DNA of 64,000 bases from Actinopolymorpha singaporensis (GCF_900104745.1 NZ_LT629732.1:868001-932000), one strand, 5' to 3'. Positions 1 through 8,564 are shown, counted from the stretch's first letter. Made by a program: numbers and translations. Notes: generated by a model not told the origin, from the letters alone.

Positions 1-757
1 AGCCGACGGGGTAGGACACCGGAACTCCCGGCCGGACCCGCGGGCTGTACGCCGCGACGACGGTGGCCCCGCCGGCGCGGGTGGAGTCGAGGAACACCTT
101 CCCGGCCCGGTCCTCGCGGATGAACGCGGTGGTCGCCACGGCCGGATCGAGCCGTTCGGCCCGCACCGCGAGCGCCCGGGTCGCGGCGGCGACGTCCCAG
201 ACGTCCTGCCCCGTGGTGAGCGGGACGACCACGTGCAGGCCCTTGGCGCCGCTGGTCTTCACCGCGCCGGCCAGGCCGGCGTCGGCCAGCGCCTGCCGGA
301 CCAGCTTCGCCGCCGCGACGGCCAGCCCGAACCCCGCGGCGAGGTCCTCGCCCTCCGGCGGGTCGATGTCGAGGATGAGCACGGTCGGATGGGTGACGCT
401 GTCTGCGCGGGACAGCGTGGGGTGGAACTCGATGGCGCGCTGGTTGCCGAACCACAGCAGCGTCCGGCGGTCGTCGCACAGCGCGTACCGGATCTCCCGC
501 TTGGACGCCTCGGCCCACACCGAGACGCTGGGGACCCACGACGGGGTGTATTTCGGGAGGTTCTTCTGCATGAACGGCTGCTGCCCGCGCAGCACCCGCA
601 CCACCGACAGCGGCCGGCCGGCGAGCTCGGCGATGATCCGGTCACCGATCGCGTCGAGGTAGTCGACCAGGTCGCGCTTCGTCGCCCCGGCGCCGTCGAA
701 CAGCGGCTGGTCGAGGTTGGTCAGCGACACACCGTCGCGCGTCTCCTCCGACGTCAT
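1..757 (-). CDS. LigD-type DNA polymerase/primase domain protein (3' end cut by window edge)
   Basis: The frame runs from an ATG at 757 down to the window edge without a stop, so about 252 residues are seen and the C-terminus is missing. Seen: an N-terminal region with LDQPLFDGAGATKRDLVDYL, then RPLSVVRVLRG and QPFMQKNLPKYTPSW. The acidic metal-binding motif LILDIDPPEG follows near residue 125, then TSGAKGLHVVVPL and RAGKVFLDSTRAGGATVVAA. This order is that of the polymerase (PolDom, archaeo-eukaryotic primase) domain of LigD. That domain fills gaps at double-strand breaks in Ku-dependent end joining and prefers ribonucleotides. A ligase domain is not seen; many actinomycetes carry the polymerase domain as a separate gene. 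It lies 40 bases after the sigma gene on the same strand. Confidence 0.9.
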   Translation of the reverse strand, partial: MTSEETRDGVSLTNLDQPLFDGAGATKRDLVDYLDAIGDRIIAELAGRPLSVVRVLRGQQPFMQKNLPKYTPSWVPSVSVWAEASKREIRYALCDDRRTLLWFGNQRAIEFHPTLSRADSVTHPTVLILDIDPPEGEDLAAGFGLAVAAAKLVRQALADAGLAGAVKTSGAKGLHVVVPLTTGQDVWDVAAATRALAVRAERLDPAVATTAFIREDRAGKVFLDSTRAGGATVVAAYSPRVRPGVPVSYPVG

Positions 758-797
758 GACCGCAGCGTAGGCGACCCCGCCGACATCGCGGTGCAGG

Positions 798-2039
798 TCA
801 CGCCTCGACGTCGGCCAGTCGTGCGGCCCGGGCGCGGAGGTATCGCTGCCGGGGAAGGCTGGACGTACGGTCCGCGGCGGCGAGGTAGGCCGCCCGGGCG
901 CCTGCCGGATCGCCGTCGCGTTCCAGCAGGTGTCCCCGGACCGCGTGCAGCCGGTGGTCCTGCGCCAGTCGTTCGTCGGACTCCAGCGCACCGACCAGGG
1001 CGAGACCGGCCCGGGGACCGTCCACCATGGCCACCGCGACGGCGTGGTTGAGCGCGACCACCGGGTTGCCGGAGATACCGCGCAGCAGGCCGTACAACGC
1101 CGCGATCTGCGGCCAGTCGGTTTCCTCGGCGCTGGGCGCCTCGTCGTGCAGCGCGGCGATCGCGGCCTGCAGTTGGTACGGGCCGGCGTGGCCGCGGGGC
1201 AACGCGGCGGTGACCAGGCGCACCCCCTCGGCGATCTGGGCGGCCTCCCAGCGGCCGCGGTCCTGTTCGTCCATCGGGACGAGCTCGCCGTCCGGCCCCA
1301 CCCGGGCGGCCCGCCGGGCGTCGGTGAGCAGCATGAGCGCGAGCAGCCCGGCCACCTCGCCGTCGTCGGGCAGCAGCCGGTGCACCATCCGGGTCAGCCG
1401 GATCGCCTCCGTGGCGAGTTCGACGCGGTGCAGGTTGGGTCCGGACGTACTCGCGTACCCCTCATTGAAAATCAGGTAGAGCACGTGCAGGACGGCGGCC
1501 AGCCGGTCGTCGCGTGCGGCCCCGGCCGGGATGCCGAACGCGACACCGCTGTCGCGGACGCGTTGTTTGGCCCGGCCGATCCGGCGGGCCATCGTCTGTT
1601 CGGAGACGAGGAACGCCCGGGCCACCTCGGCCGTGGTCAGCCCGCCGACGGCGCGCAACGTCAACGCGATCTGCCCCTCCGCCGACAGCGCCGGATGACA
1701 GCACATGAACAGCAGGATCAGCGAGTCGTCGGTGTCGGACGCGGGCCGGTCGGCGGGCGGTGCCAGCCACTGGTCGGGCAGCACCCAGGAGGCGACGGCG
1801 TCCTCACGCCGCCGCCGGGCCTGCTCGTTGCGGAGGAGGTCGGTGAGCCGCCGGGCGGCGACGGTGACCAGCCAGGCACGCGGGTCGTCCGGCACGCCGT
1901 CGACCGGCCACCGGGTGGCGGCGGCCAGCAGGGCCTCCTGGGTGGCGTCCTCGGCAGTGTCGAAGTGGCCGTACCTGCGTACGACCGCGCCGAGGACCCG
2001 CGGCGCCAGGGTGCGCAGCAGGTCCTCGACCTCGGTCAC
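798..2039 (-). CDS. ECF RNA polymerase sigma factor with C-terminal extension (ECF42-like)
   Basis: 413 residues. Sigma region 2 is at about residues 10-75 (HFDTAEDATQEALLAA, then DDPRAWLVTVAARRLTD). Region 4 is at about 110-165 (LSAEGQIALTLRAVGGLTTA, then FLVSEQTMARRIGRAKQRVR). A helical C-terminal part of about 230 residues follows, with NEGYASTSG and LNHAVAVAMVDGPRAGLAL. That extension and the length are typical of the ECF42 group, whose genes sit next to DGPF (YCII-like) proteins as here. The GTG start at 2039 is 3 bases after the stop of the DGPF gene, so translation is probably coupled. No anti-sigma gene is seen; in this group the C-terminal extension is reported to be needed for activity. 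Confidence 0.92.
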   Translation of the reverse strand: MTEVEDLLRTLAPRVLGAVVRRYGHFDTAEDATQEALLAAATRWPVDGVPDDPRAWLVTVAARRLTDLLRNEQARRRREDAVASWVLPDQWLAPPADRPASDTDDSLILLFMCCHPALSAEGQIALTLRAVGGLTTAEVARAFLVSEQTMARRIGRAKQRVRDSGVAFGIPAGAARDDRLAAVLHVLYLIFNEGYASTSGPNLHRVELATEAIRLTRMVHRLLPDDGEVAGLLALMLLTDARRAARVGPDGELVPMDEQDRGRWEAAQIAEGVRLVTAALPRGHAGPYQLQAAIAALHDEAPSAEETDWPQIAALYGLLRGISGNPVVALNHAVAVAMVDGPRAGLALVGALESDERLAQDHRLHAVRGHLLERDGDPAGARAAYLAAADRTSSLPRQRYLRARAARLADVEA

Positions 2040-2042
2040 CGC

Positions 2043-2459
2043 TCACGCCTCCAGCTCGGACCTGGACTCCACCACCGGCCGGACGTCGGCGTACGCGGTG
2101 GCCCGGACGGACTCGGGTCCCGGGCAGTCGGCCAGCCGGGCGGCGAGCTCGGTCGCCCGGTCGAAGCTGTCGCACTCCACGATCCAGTAACCGGCGAGCA
2201 CCTCCTGGGTCTCGGCGTACGGCCCGTCGGTCACCACCGGCCGGCCGTCCTTCGACCCCAGCCGCCGCGTGTGCACAGGCGCGTCCAGGCCACGCGTCTC
2301 GACCAGCTCACCGGACTCGGCGAGGTCGGCGTTGAACTTCTCCATGAACGCACCCATCGCGGCGAAATCCTCCTCCGACCAGGCCGGCTTCTCCCCGCCC
2401 TTGCCGGCCATGCCGTCGTAGTCCTGCTGTGAGGCGTACGTCAGGATCATGTACTTCAC
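2043..2459 (-). CDS. DGPF/YCII-domain protein paired with the ECF sigma factor
   Basis: 138 residues, one YCII-related domain. It starts MKYMILTYASQQDYDG and carries VVTDGPYAETQEVLAGYWIV, in which DGPY stands for the family's DGPF motif. The GTG start at 2459 has a GAGGGAG ribosome site 6-7 bases upstream. It is the first gene of a pair with the sigma factor, 3 bases apart. Members of this family are usual partners and likely targets of ECF42 sigma factors; their chemistry is unknown. I infer it is part of the response the sigma factor controls. Confidence 0.88.
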   Translation of the reverse strand: MKYMILTYASQQDYDGMAGKGGEKPAWSEEDFAAMGAFMEKFNADLAESGELVETRGLDAPVHTRRLGSKDGRPVVTDGPYAETQEVLAGYWIVECDSFDRATELAARLADCPGPESVRATAYADVRPVVESRSELEA

Positions 2460-2644
2460 GGGTTCACTCCCTCTCGGCGTGGCGCCGGTGTTCGGCGCCG
2501 CTCACCCAGGACGTCGAGGCCGGCGCGGCCGGCCGGACACTCACCGACCAGGATCGCGCACTGATTCTCCGGGAGTTTTCCCCGGCCATTTCCCGGCCAG
2601 TACGGTGTGGCGTGAGGGAGAAACCGGACACGGGGAGGCGACCC

Positions 2645-2974
2645 ATGATCTTCATCACCGCGAGGTTCCGCGTACGGCCCGAGGACGCCGACCGGTGGCC
2701 CGAGATCGTCGCCGACTTCACCGAGGCCACGCGCAGCGAGCCCGGCTGCCTGTGGTTCGACTGGTCGCGCAGCCTGGACGACCCGACGGAGTACGTCCTG
2801 GTCGAGGCGTTCCGCGACGACGACGCGGGAGCGGCACACGTGCAGTCGGCGCACTTCCAGGAGGCGCGCCGGACGTTGCCGCCCCACCTCGCCCAGACGC
2901 CGCGCATCGTCAACGTCAAGACGCCGGGGGACGACTGGTCCGAACTCGGCGAGATGGCCGTGTCCGGGGAGTAG
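2645..2974 (+). CDS. antibiotic biosynthesis monooxygenase (ABM) domain protein
   Basis: 109 residues from ATG 2645, chosen because GGGGAGG lies 7 bases before it; an in-frame reading further upstream has no such site. The fold is seen as IFITARFRVRPEDADRWPEI, then EPGCLWFDWSRSLDDPTEYV, LVEAFRDDDAGAAH and SAHFQ. These match the dimeric ferredoxin-like ABM/YgiN family of small cofactor-free quinol-type monooxygenases. The substrate cannot be told. It is divergent from the sigma/DGPF operon, with about 185 bases between starts. Confidence 0.85.
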   Translation: MIFITARFRVRPEDADRWPEIVADFTEATRSEPGCLWFDWSRSLDDPTEYVLVEAFRDDDAGAAHVQSAHFQEARRTLPPHLAQTPRIVNVKTPGDDWSELGEMAVSGE

Positions 2975-3033
2975 CCCGGGCGCAGTAAGGCCGGCGTGCG
3001 GTTGGTGAGCCGGCAGGCGAACTCATCGGTGGC

Positions 3034-4611
3034 TCATGCGCTGCCCTGACCCTCCGCGCCCTCGTCCTCCGCGTCCTGGTCCTGGTGGGCGTTCACCGTG
3101 GCCTGCGGGTCGCGCGGCTGGAGCGGGCTGGTCGCCGGACCGGTGAGGACGGCGCCGTCGGGATCGAACCTCGACCCGTGGCAGTTGCAGTCCCAGCTGG
3201 TCTCGGCCGCGTTCCAGTGCAGCCGGCAGCCCATGTGCGAGCAGGTGGGTCGTACGCCGTGCAGGTTGCCGGCCGGGTCGCGGTAGACGCCCATCGCCTG
3301 ACCGCCCACCCGGATCAGCCCACCGGTGCCCGGGAGCACCTGGTCGAGCGTCCGCGACTCCGGCGTACCGAGGTACCCGCCGACGAACTCCTTGCCCACG
3401 TGCAGGTTGTCGGTGACCGTCTTGACGACTCCGCGTACGTCGCCGATCCGGCGGGCGTCGAACGCCGACGCCCACGGGTTGGAACGGCCGGACATGGCGT
3501 CGACCAGCATCATCGCGGCGGCGGATCCGTTGCTCAGGCCCCACTTCCCGAAGCCGGTGGCCACCAAGATCGCGTGGTGGCCGGGCGCGGCTCCGACGTA
3601 CGGGATGTGGTCGGGGGTGGTGAAGTCCTGCGCGGACCAGGTGTACTCCACGTCCTCGACGTCGAACGTCGCCCGCGTCCACTCCACCAGGTCGCGGACC
3701 TGTTCCTCGGTGTCGACATCCGACGCCCCGGTCTCGTGGCCGTTGCCGACGACGATGATGCCGTTCGGGCCGGGGTCCAGCCACGGCCGCGTCGACCGGG
3801 TGGGCTGGTCGACCGACAGAGTCATCGCGGTCGGTGCGGGCCCACGCAGCCGCGCGGCCAGGCCGTACGACCGCTGCGGGCGCGTGCGCGCGAAGTAGCC
3901 GCCGATCATGCCCAGCGGCAGCAGGGTCGCCATCACCACGTGCCTGGCCCGGACCACACCGGAGGAGGTGGTCACCGTGACCACGCGGTCGCGCCCCTCG
4001 GACACGTCGGTGACCCGGGTGTCCTCGTGGATGCCGGCACCCGCCTCGGCCGCGGCGGCCGCCACGCCGCGCAGGTAGCGGACCGGGTGGAAGTGCAGTT
4101 GGTCGTCGAAGCGTACGGCGGCCGCGACGTTGAAAGGCTGCTCGGCGGTGTCGGCCATGCCGGCCGCGATTCCGACCTTGGTGGCCGCGGCGACCTCGGC
4201 CTCGAGTTCACCGACCCGGCCCTCGTCCAGGGTGTAGGCGTAGGACGGTGCCCGGGTCAGCCGGCAGTCGATGCCGGACCGCTCCACGAGGTCGGTCACC
4301 AGCTCCATCCCGGCCGCGTTGGCCGCGGCGTACTGCCCGGCGGCGGTCCAGCCGTGCCGCTTGGCGAGTTCGGCGTAGATCAGGCCGTGTTGCGTGGTGA
4401 CCTTGGCCGTGGTGTGCCCGGACGAGCCGGCGGTGAGCCGTCGGGCTTCGAGTACGACGGTCTGCAGGCCCGCGCGCTGGGCGAGCAGGGCGGTGGTGAG
4501 GCCGACCAGCCCGCCGCCGACCACCGCGACATCGACGTCCAGGTCGGTGTCCAGGGCCGGGTAGGTCGGCCCCTCCGGTCCGGTGAACCACACACTGGCA
4601 TGTCTGGTCAT
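3034..4611 (-). CDS. FAD-dependent oxidoreductase with C-terminal Rieske [2Fe-2S] domain
   Basis: 525 residues. The N-terminus has a dinucleotide-binding motif, DVDVAVVGGGLVGLTTALLA, followed by EARRLTAGSSGHTTAKVT, as in DAO/glycine-oxidase-like flavoproteins. The last about 80 residues are a Rieske domain: CSHMGC near residue 457 and CNCHGSRFDPDG near 476 supply the two Cys and two His ligands. This arrangement (DadA-like flavoprotein plus Rieske) is common in actinomycetes and the substrate is generally unknown. The ATG at 4611 is preceded by GAGGAG. The tail DQDAEDEGAEGQGSA is low-complexity and acidic. It is a single gene, with about 90 bases to the next gene upstream. Confidence 0.9.
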   Translation of the reverse strand: MTRHASVWFTGPEGPTYPALDTDLDVDVAVVGGGLVGLTTALLAQRAGLQTVVLEARRLTAGSSGHTTAKVTTQHGLIYAELAKRHGWTAAGQYAAANAAGMELVTDLVERSGIDCRLTRAPSYAYTLDEGRVGELEAEVAAATKVGIAAGMADTAEQPFNVAAAVRFDDQLHFHPVRYLRGVAAAAAEAGAGIHEDTRVTDVSEGRDRVVTVTTSSGVVRARHVVMATLLPLGMIGGYFARTRPQRSYGLAARLRGPAPTAMTLSVDQPTRSTRPWLDPGPNGIIVVGNGHETGASDVDTEEQVRDLVEWTRATFDVEDVEYTWSAQDFTTPDHIPYVGAAPGHHAILVATGFGKWGLSNGSAAAMMLVDAMSGRSNPWASAFDARRIGDVRGVVKTVTDNLHVGKEFVGGYLGTPESRTLDQVLPGTGGLIRVGGQAMGVYRDPAGNLHGVRPTCSHMGCRLHWNAAETSWDCNCHGSRFDPDGAVLTGPATSPLQPRDPQATVNAHQDQDAEDEGAEGQGSA

Positions 4612-4702
4612 CTCGTCCTACTCCTCGCGCATTGCTCCCGCGCACCGACGTCCCTTGTGTAGGGCGCTCCTACCCGGGGTGGGGAACGACATGCTCTAGG
4701 AG

Positions 4703-5128
4703 TCACTCCGCGCCGAGGGCACGGACCACCTCGGCCAGTACGCCCTGCCAGTGTTCGCGGCGGCAAGCCCGGTGCGCCGCATCGGTGAGGCGTTCCTCGT
4801 GGAACCGCAGCACCGCGCCGTTCGCGACGGGCGTGACGGTGACCTGCCTCGTCGTTGCCGACGCTGCCCCGGGAACCCGGTGGGTCACCCGGATCCTCGT
4901 TCCCTCGTGATAGCCGCGGACCTCTCCGGTCGCACCGTCGGCAGTGGTGTAGCCGGCGCCGCGGGTCGGCTCGACCCGCGCGCCCTTCCCGAGCCACAGC
5001 GCGAGTCCCCGCGGGGAGGTGAGGAAGCGCCAGAGGTGGTCCGGCGGGAGCCGGAGAGTACGGGAAACGCCGATCTGGAAGCCGGCATCCTTCGTCTGCC
5101 CGGTCACCCGGTGAGGCGTGGGGGTCAT
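4703..5128 (-). CDS. SRPBCC/AHSA1-type domain protein
   Basis: 141 residues from ATG 5128. The start region FQIGVSRTLRLPPDHLWRFL and the later GEVRGYHEGTRIRVTHRVPG and LRFHEERLTDAAHRACRREH fit the START-like/AHSA1 fold (hydrophobic ligand cavity, stress-related). The ATGA overlap with the CGNR gene upstream shows they form an operon. Its function is probably in a small-molecule response run by that regulator; the ligand is unknown. Confidence 0.82.
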   Translation of the reverse strand: MTPTPHRVTGQTKDAGFQIGVSRTLRLPPDHLWRFLTSPRGLALWLGKGARVEPTRGAGYTTADGATGEVRGYHEGTRIRVTHRVPGAASATTRQVTVTPVANGAVLRFHEERLTDAAHRACRREHWQGVLAEVVRALGAE

Positions 5129-5808
5129 GGCGACGGCACCTCCTCCGGCTCGTGCGTCCCCTTCTTGTCCTTCGGATCGCGACGGGCACGATGCGCCCGG
5201 AGCTTGTGACGGTTTCCGCAGCGTTCCATCGAGCACCACCGCCGGCGGCCCGGCCGCGAGGTGTCCACGAAGATCAGTTGGCAGTTGTGCGCGTCGCACT
5301 CCCGGATCCGGTCGGCGAACGGGCCGGTCAGCAGGTCGATCGCGTCCCGGGCGACGGTCGAGACCACCTGCTCGGCGTCGGCGGGGAGTTGCCAGTCGCG
5401 CGTTCCGTCGGCGCCGATCAGCGGCGCGAGGGGCGGGCGGGCCGCAGCGCGGTTGACCTCGGCCAGGTCGGCGTCGGTCGGGGTCAGGTCGGCGTCCTCC
5501 CCCGCGTCCTCGCCGACCTCTTCGCCTGTCCCGTGAGCCGCATCGTGGATCAGGCGCCACAGTGCGTCGCGTACCCCGCGAGCGGACGCCAGCGCCTCGG
5601 CGGTGACGTCCACCTGGGCGGGGTCGAGGTGGAGCCGGGAGGCCGCCAGCCAGGTGCGCAGGTCGTCCGGCCGGTTGAGCGTCTCCCACCTCGCCAACCG
5701 CCCGGGCCCGCCGGTCACCAGGAACTCCAGGCACAGCGCGCCCGGGTCGAAGATCCACCGGGCGCCGTCGCGGGAGTGCATGGGCAGACCGGTTGCGTGG
5801 GTAGACAC
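5125..5808 (-). CDS. CGNR zinc-finger domain protein (ABATE/CGNR regulator)
   Basis: 227 residues if the GTG at 5808 is used; an ATG at 5850 in the same frame would add 14 residues but would overlap the divergent gene's ribosome site. The N-terminal part (LCLEFLVTGGPGRLARWETL, then RPDDLRTWLAASRL) is the ABATE stress domain. The C-terminus holds RECDAHNCQLIFVDTSRPG and RRWCSMERCGNRHKLRAH, the zinc-binding CGNR finger thought to bind DNA. A long acidic insert (GEEVGEDAGEDADLTPTD) lies in the middle. It is the first gene of an operon with the SRPBCC gene and is divergent from a VOC gene. Confidence 0.87.
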   Translation of the reverse strand: MSTHATGLPMHSRDGARWIFDPGALCLEFLVTGGPGRLARWETLNRPDDLRTWLAASRLHLDPAQVDVTAEALASARGVRDALWRLIHDAAHGTGEEVGEDAGEDADLTPTDADLAEVNRAAARPPLAPLIGADGTRDWQLPADAEQVVSTVARDAIDLLTGPFADRIRECDAHNCQLIFVDTSRPGRRRWCSMERCGNRHKLRAHRARRDPKDKKGTHEPEEVPSP

Positions 5809-5828
5809 GTAACCACTATAACTGGTGT
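5793..5828 (+). promoter_or_regulatory. candidate promoter of the VOC gene with operator-like inverted repeat
   Basis: TTGCGT at 5793-5798 and CTATAA at 5816-5821 are 17 bases apart and could drive the VOC gene at 5849. The stretch ACCACTATAACTGGT at 5812-5826 has ACCA/TGGT arms and covers the -10 box. A regulator made from the divergent CGNR gene could bind here. Assigned by eye, no experiment. Confidence 0.35.
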
Positions 5829-5848
5829 CAACTTCATCGGGAGGACTC

Positions 5849-6298
5849 ATGGCCCTGCACTGGAAGCTCGTCGTCGACTGCGCGGAGCCGCTGCGACTGG
5901 CCGATTTCTGGGCGTTCGCCCTCGGCTACGACGTGGAGGACCACTCCGCTCTGATCGACCGACTGCTCGGCGCGGGGGTCGTCACCGAGGCGCAGTACGT
6001 CGAGGTGGACGGCCGCAAGGCGTGGGTGCACGCCGCCGCCGTACGCCACCCGGACGACCCGGTGGACGATTCGACCGGGGTGGGCCTGGGCCGGCGGCTG
6101 TTGTTCCAGGCCGTTCCGGACCCGACGCCGGGCAAGAACAAGTTGCACCTCGACGTGCACGCCGAGCCCGGGCACCGCGACGACGAGGTGTCCCGGCTGC
6201 AGGAGCGCGGCGCGAAGGTGCTGCAGGTGGTGTCGGAGCCCGGGACCGACCACGTTGTCATGACCGACCCGGAGGGCAACGTCTTCTGCGTCCAGTAG
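5849..6298 (+). CDS. VOC family protein (glyoxalase-like)
   Basis: 149 residues from ATG 5849, chosen for the GGGAGG site 4-5 bases before it. It begins ALHWKLVVDCAEPLRLADFW and ends DHVVMTDPEGNVFCVQ, the two beta-alpha-beta-beta-beta ends of a VOC fold. The middle holds LLFQAVPDPTPGKNKLHLDV. The subfamily is the glyoxalase-like domain type, often encoded near small regulators; the substrate is unknown. It is a paralogue of the gene at 36901-37356, which shares the L-V-DCA-P-RL--FW opening and the KNK/R-HLDL block. Confidence 0.85.
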   Translation: MALHWKLVVDCAEPLRLADFWAFALGYDVEDHSALIDRLLGAGVVTEAQYVEVDGRKAWVHAAAVRHPDDPVDDSTGVGLGRRLLFQAVPDPTPGKNKLHLDVHAEPGHRDDEVSRLQERGAKVLQVVSEPGTDHVVMTDPEGNVFCVQ

Positions 6299-6326
6299 TG
6301 TCGCTTCCCAGGCATTACGGCGTCCC

Positions 6327-6374
6327 CGGCGTCAAGCCCACCTTGCCGATCGGTGTCAAGACTGCCTTGCCGGC
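6327..6374. repeat. 24-base imperfect tandem repeat
   Basis: Two adjacent 24-base units (6327-6350 and 6351-6374) match at 18 of 24 positions, sharing GTCAAG and CCTTGCCG. They lie in the 82-base gap between two convergent genes. No function is evident. Confidence 0.6.
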
Positions 6375-6380
6375 GCGGTG

Positions 6381-7319
6381 TCAGGGATGCCGCGTGTCCA
6401 GCCGGGCGGCGTCGGACTCCTGCGGTACGAGCACGACCAGCGCGTTGCGTTGCACGCTGAACTCCTGCGGGGTGGTCGCCACCACCTCACCGTCGACGTT
6501 GATCGCCTGGTCGGGCTCGGCGTGCAGGTTCAGCCGGCGCGTGGTCACGTGCACGACGTTCTGGTGCCGGACGACGCTTCCGTTCCGCAGCAGCCGAGCG
6601 ATGCTGAGATGGTCCCGGACACGCCCCGCCGGGATGGCGTACACGTCCAGGGTGTTGTCATCGATGCCTGCGGTGGGCGAGACGACGTTGCCGCCGCCGT
6701 AGTGCCGGCCGTTGCCCACCGCGACCTGGAGCAGGTCGTCGAACTCCATCGGCGCGTGGTCGCCGTCCGGGAACTCCAGCCGGGCCCGGAACGGCTGGTG
6801 CGCGCGGTAGGCACGGACCGCCGCCAGGGGGTACGCCAAGGGTCCCAGCCGGCTCTTCAGCCTGGGTGTGAGCGCCCGGGTGACGCCGACGGACAGCCCG
6901 ATCGACGCCACGTTGACGAAGTGGTTGTCGCCGATCCGGCCGAGGTCGACGTCGACCACCTTGCCGTGCGCGATCGTCTCACACGCGCCCGCGAGGCCGA
7001 ACGGGATCCGGAGCGTACGGGCGAAGTCGTTCGCCGTGCCCAGCGGGAGCACGCCGAGGGCGACCCGGCGGGGCGCGAGGTGGTCGACGGCCGTACTCAA
7101 GGTGCCGTCCCCGCCGCCGACGACGACCAGATCGTGGTGATCAGCGACCTCGGCGACGACCTCCGGCAGCCGCGCGCCGTCGGTGACCTGGTACCACTCA
7201 CCGAGCGGCACGCCGAGGTCGTCCAGCCGCCCGCGGACCTCCTCGAACGCCGCGGCTCCGCTCCGCGACCCGGAGTTCACCACCAGCGCGACCCGATCGA
7301 ACCGCTTCTCTCCTGCCAT
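6381..7319 (-). CDS. diacylglycerol/lipid kinase family protein (YegS-like)
   Basis: 312 residues. The DAGK catalytic domain opens with RVALVVNSGSRSG, followed by LVVVGGGDGTLSTAVDHLA, which holds the GGGDGT nucleotide loop. VLPLGTANDFARTLRIP and, near the C-terminus, AINVDGEVVATTPQEFSVQ follow. These are the signature blocks of soluble bacterial lipid kinases (YegS/BmrU/DgkB group), which phosphorylate diacylglycerol, phosphatidylglycerol or sphingoid-type lipids at the inner membrane. The length is normal. It stands alone, with a divergent Gfo/Idh gene upstream. Confidence 0.92.
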   Translation of the reverse strand: MAGEKRFDRVALVVNSGSRSGAAAFEEVRGRLDDLGVPLGEWYQVTDGARLPEVVAEVADHHDLVVVGGGDGTLSTAVDHLAPRRVALGVLPLGTANDFARTLRIPFGLAGACETIAHGKVVDVDLGRIGDNHFVNVASIGLSVGVTRALTPRLKSRLGPLAYPLAAVRAYRAHQPFRARLEFPDGDHAPMEFDDLLQVAVGNGRHYGGGNVVSPTAGIDDNTLDVYAIPAGRVRDHLSIARLLRNGSVVRHQNVVHVTTRRLNLHAEPDQAINVDGEVVATTPQEFSVQRNALVVLVPQESDAARLDTRHP

Positions 7320-7510
7320 CGGGCCAGGCTATGCGGGCTCCTTGAACGGGACCTGAGAGCCTTCGGAGCGCGGGCCGGATCGGATCACTGGCCGTCACAG
7401 GCCGCCGGCTTGGCCGGCACCCACCCGGGGCGGCAGGCTGGCTGCGGCGGATCGGCGACAGACCGGCCGTACCGAGAGTCGAACGTGACGGGCACGACGG
7501 AGGGACTGGC

Positions 7511-8551
7511 ATGGCGGACGCACCGCTTCGGGTCGGGATCATCGGACTGGGCAGGAGCGGGTGGAACATCCATGCCGACGCGATCGCCGACCACGAGGGG
7601 TTCGAGCTGGCCGCGGTCGCCGACCCGGTGGAGGAGCGGCGGCAGGAGGCCGAGGAACGCTTCGGCTGCGCGGCCCACGCCGAGCCGAAGGGGGTGATCG
7701 GCACAGACGGCCTGGACGTCGTCGTCGTGGCCACGCCCTCCCACACCCACGTCCCCCTCACCGTCGCCGCGCTCGAGGCCGGAAGCCACGTCGTCGTGGA
7801 GAAGCCGATGGCCGCGTCGGTGGCGGAGATGGACGAGCTGATCGCCGTCGCCGACCGGGCCGGCCGGGTGCTCACCTGCTACCTGCCGCGCCGGCTGGAC
7901 GTCGACTTCGACTTCGTCCGGGAGTTACTGGCCTCGGACCTGCTGGGCAGGCTGGTTCTGCTCCGGCGTTCGGTGCACCGCTTCCAGCGGCGGGCCGACT
8001 GGCAGATGCTTCGCAAGTTCGGCGGCGGCGAACTCTCCAACACCGTCCCACACGTACTCGACCAGGTTCTGCTGCTGCTGGAGGAGGAACCGACCGAGGT
8101 GTACGCAGACCTGCGGCACACGGTCGGCCAGGGCGACGCCGAGGATCATGTCAAGCTGATCTTGCGGGGGCAGAACATCCCGCTGGCCGAGGTCGAGTCC
8201 AGTCTGTGCATGGCGATTCCCCAGCCGGCCTGGCAGATCACGGGCACCACCGGAGCGCTGGTCGGCGACGGGCGTACCTTCACCATCCGGTGGTTCGACG
8301 CGGCCGCCGCGAACGCACCGCACCTGGACGAGGGGCCGGCGGCGGGCCGGAGGTACGGCAGTGGCGAGACGATCGACTGGCAGGAGGAGGTCCGCACGCT
8401 GGGCCGCGGCACCAGGTCGGCCGCGTTGAGGTACTACGACCGGCTGGAGGCGACCCTGCGGGCGGGTGCGGATCTGTTCGTCACGCCGGAGAGCGTGCGG
8501 CGGCAGATCGGGATCATCGAGGAGGCCCGCCGCCAGACCGGCTACGCCTGA
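7511..8551 (+). CDS. Gfo/Idh/MocA family oxidoreductase
   Basis: 346 residues. The Rossmann start RVGIIGLGRSGWNIHADAIA and the EKPMAASVAEMDELI block (with the catalytic Lys) are intact. The C-terminal alpha/beta domain holds GGGELSNTVPHVLDQVLLLL, where His may serve in catalysis. Family members are NAD(P)-dependent dehydrogenases of sugars, inositols or related alcohols; the substrate is not predictable. The ATG is preceded by GGAGGG. Sequence after the stop is a rearrangement scar, so any original downstream partner is lost. Confidence 0.9.
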   Translation: MADAPLRVGIIGLGRSGWNIHADAIADHEGFELAAVADPVEERRQEAEERFGCAAHAEPKGVIGTDGLDVVVVATPSHTHVPLTVAALEAGSHVVVEKPMAASVAEMDELIAVADRAGRVLTCYLPRRLDVDFDFVRELLASDLLGRLVLLRRSVHRFQRRADWQMLRKFGGGELSNTVPHVLDQVLLLLEEEPTEVYADLRHTVGQGDAEDHVKLILRGQNIPLAEVESSLCMAIPQPAWQITGTTGALVGDGRTFTIRWFDAAAANAPHLDEGPAAGRRYGSGETIDWQEEVRTLGRGTRSAALRYYDRLEATLRAGADLFVTPESVRRQIGIIEEARRQTGYA

Positions 8552-8564
8552 CCCGCTGGCGTTC

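Noticed and set aside
2460-2560. ECF42 target promoter (TGTCGA-type -35) in front of the DGPF-sigma operon
   Set aside because: No TGTCGA was found at a suitable distance from the DGPF start.
4650-4680. SigB-like promoter (GGGTAG) for the FAD/Rieske gene
   Set aside because: A -10-like GGGTAG exists, but no matching GTTT-type -35 box lies 14-16 bases before it.
7320-7510. Minus-strand reading ending VADPPQPACRPGWVPAKPAA as another gene remnant
   Set aside because: Pro/Ala-rich readings are frequent by chance at this GC content, and no family pattern is visible.
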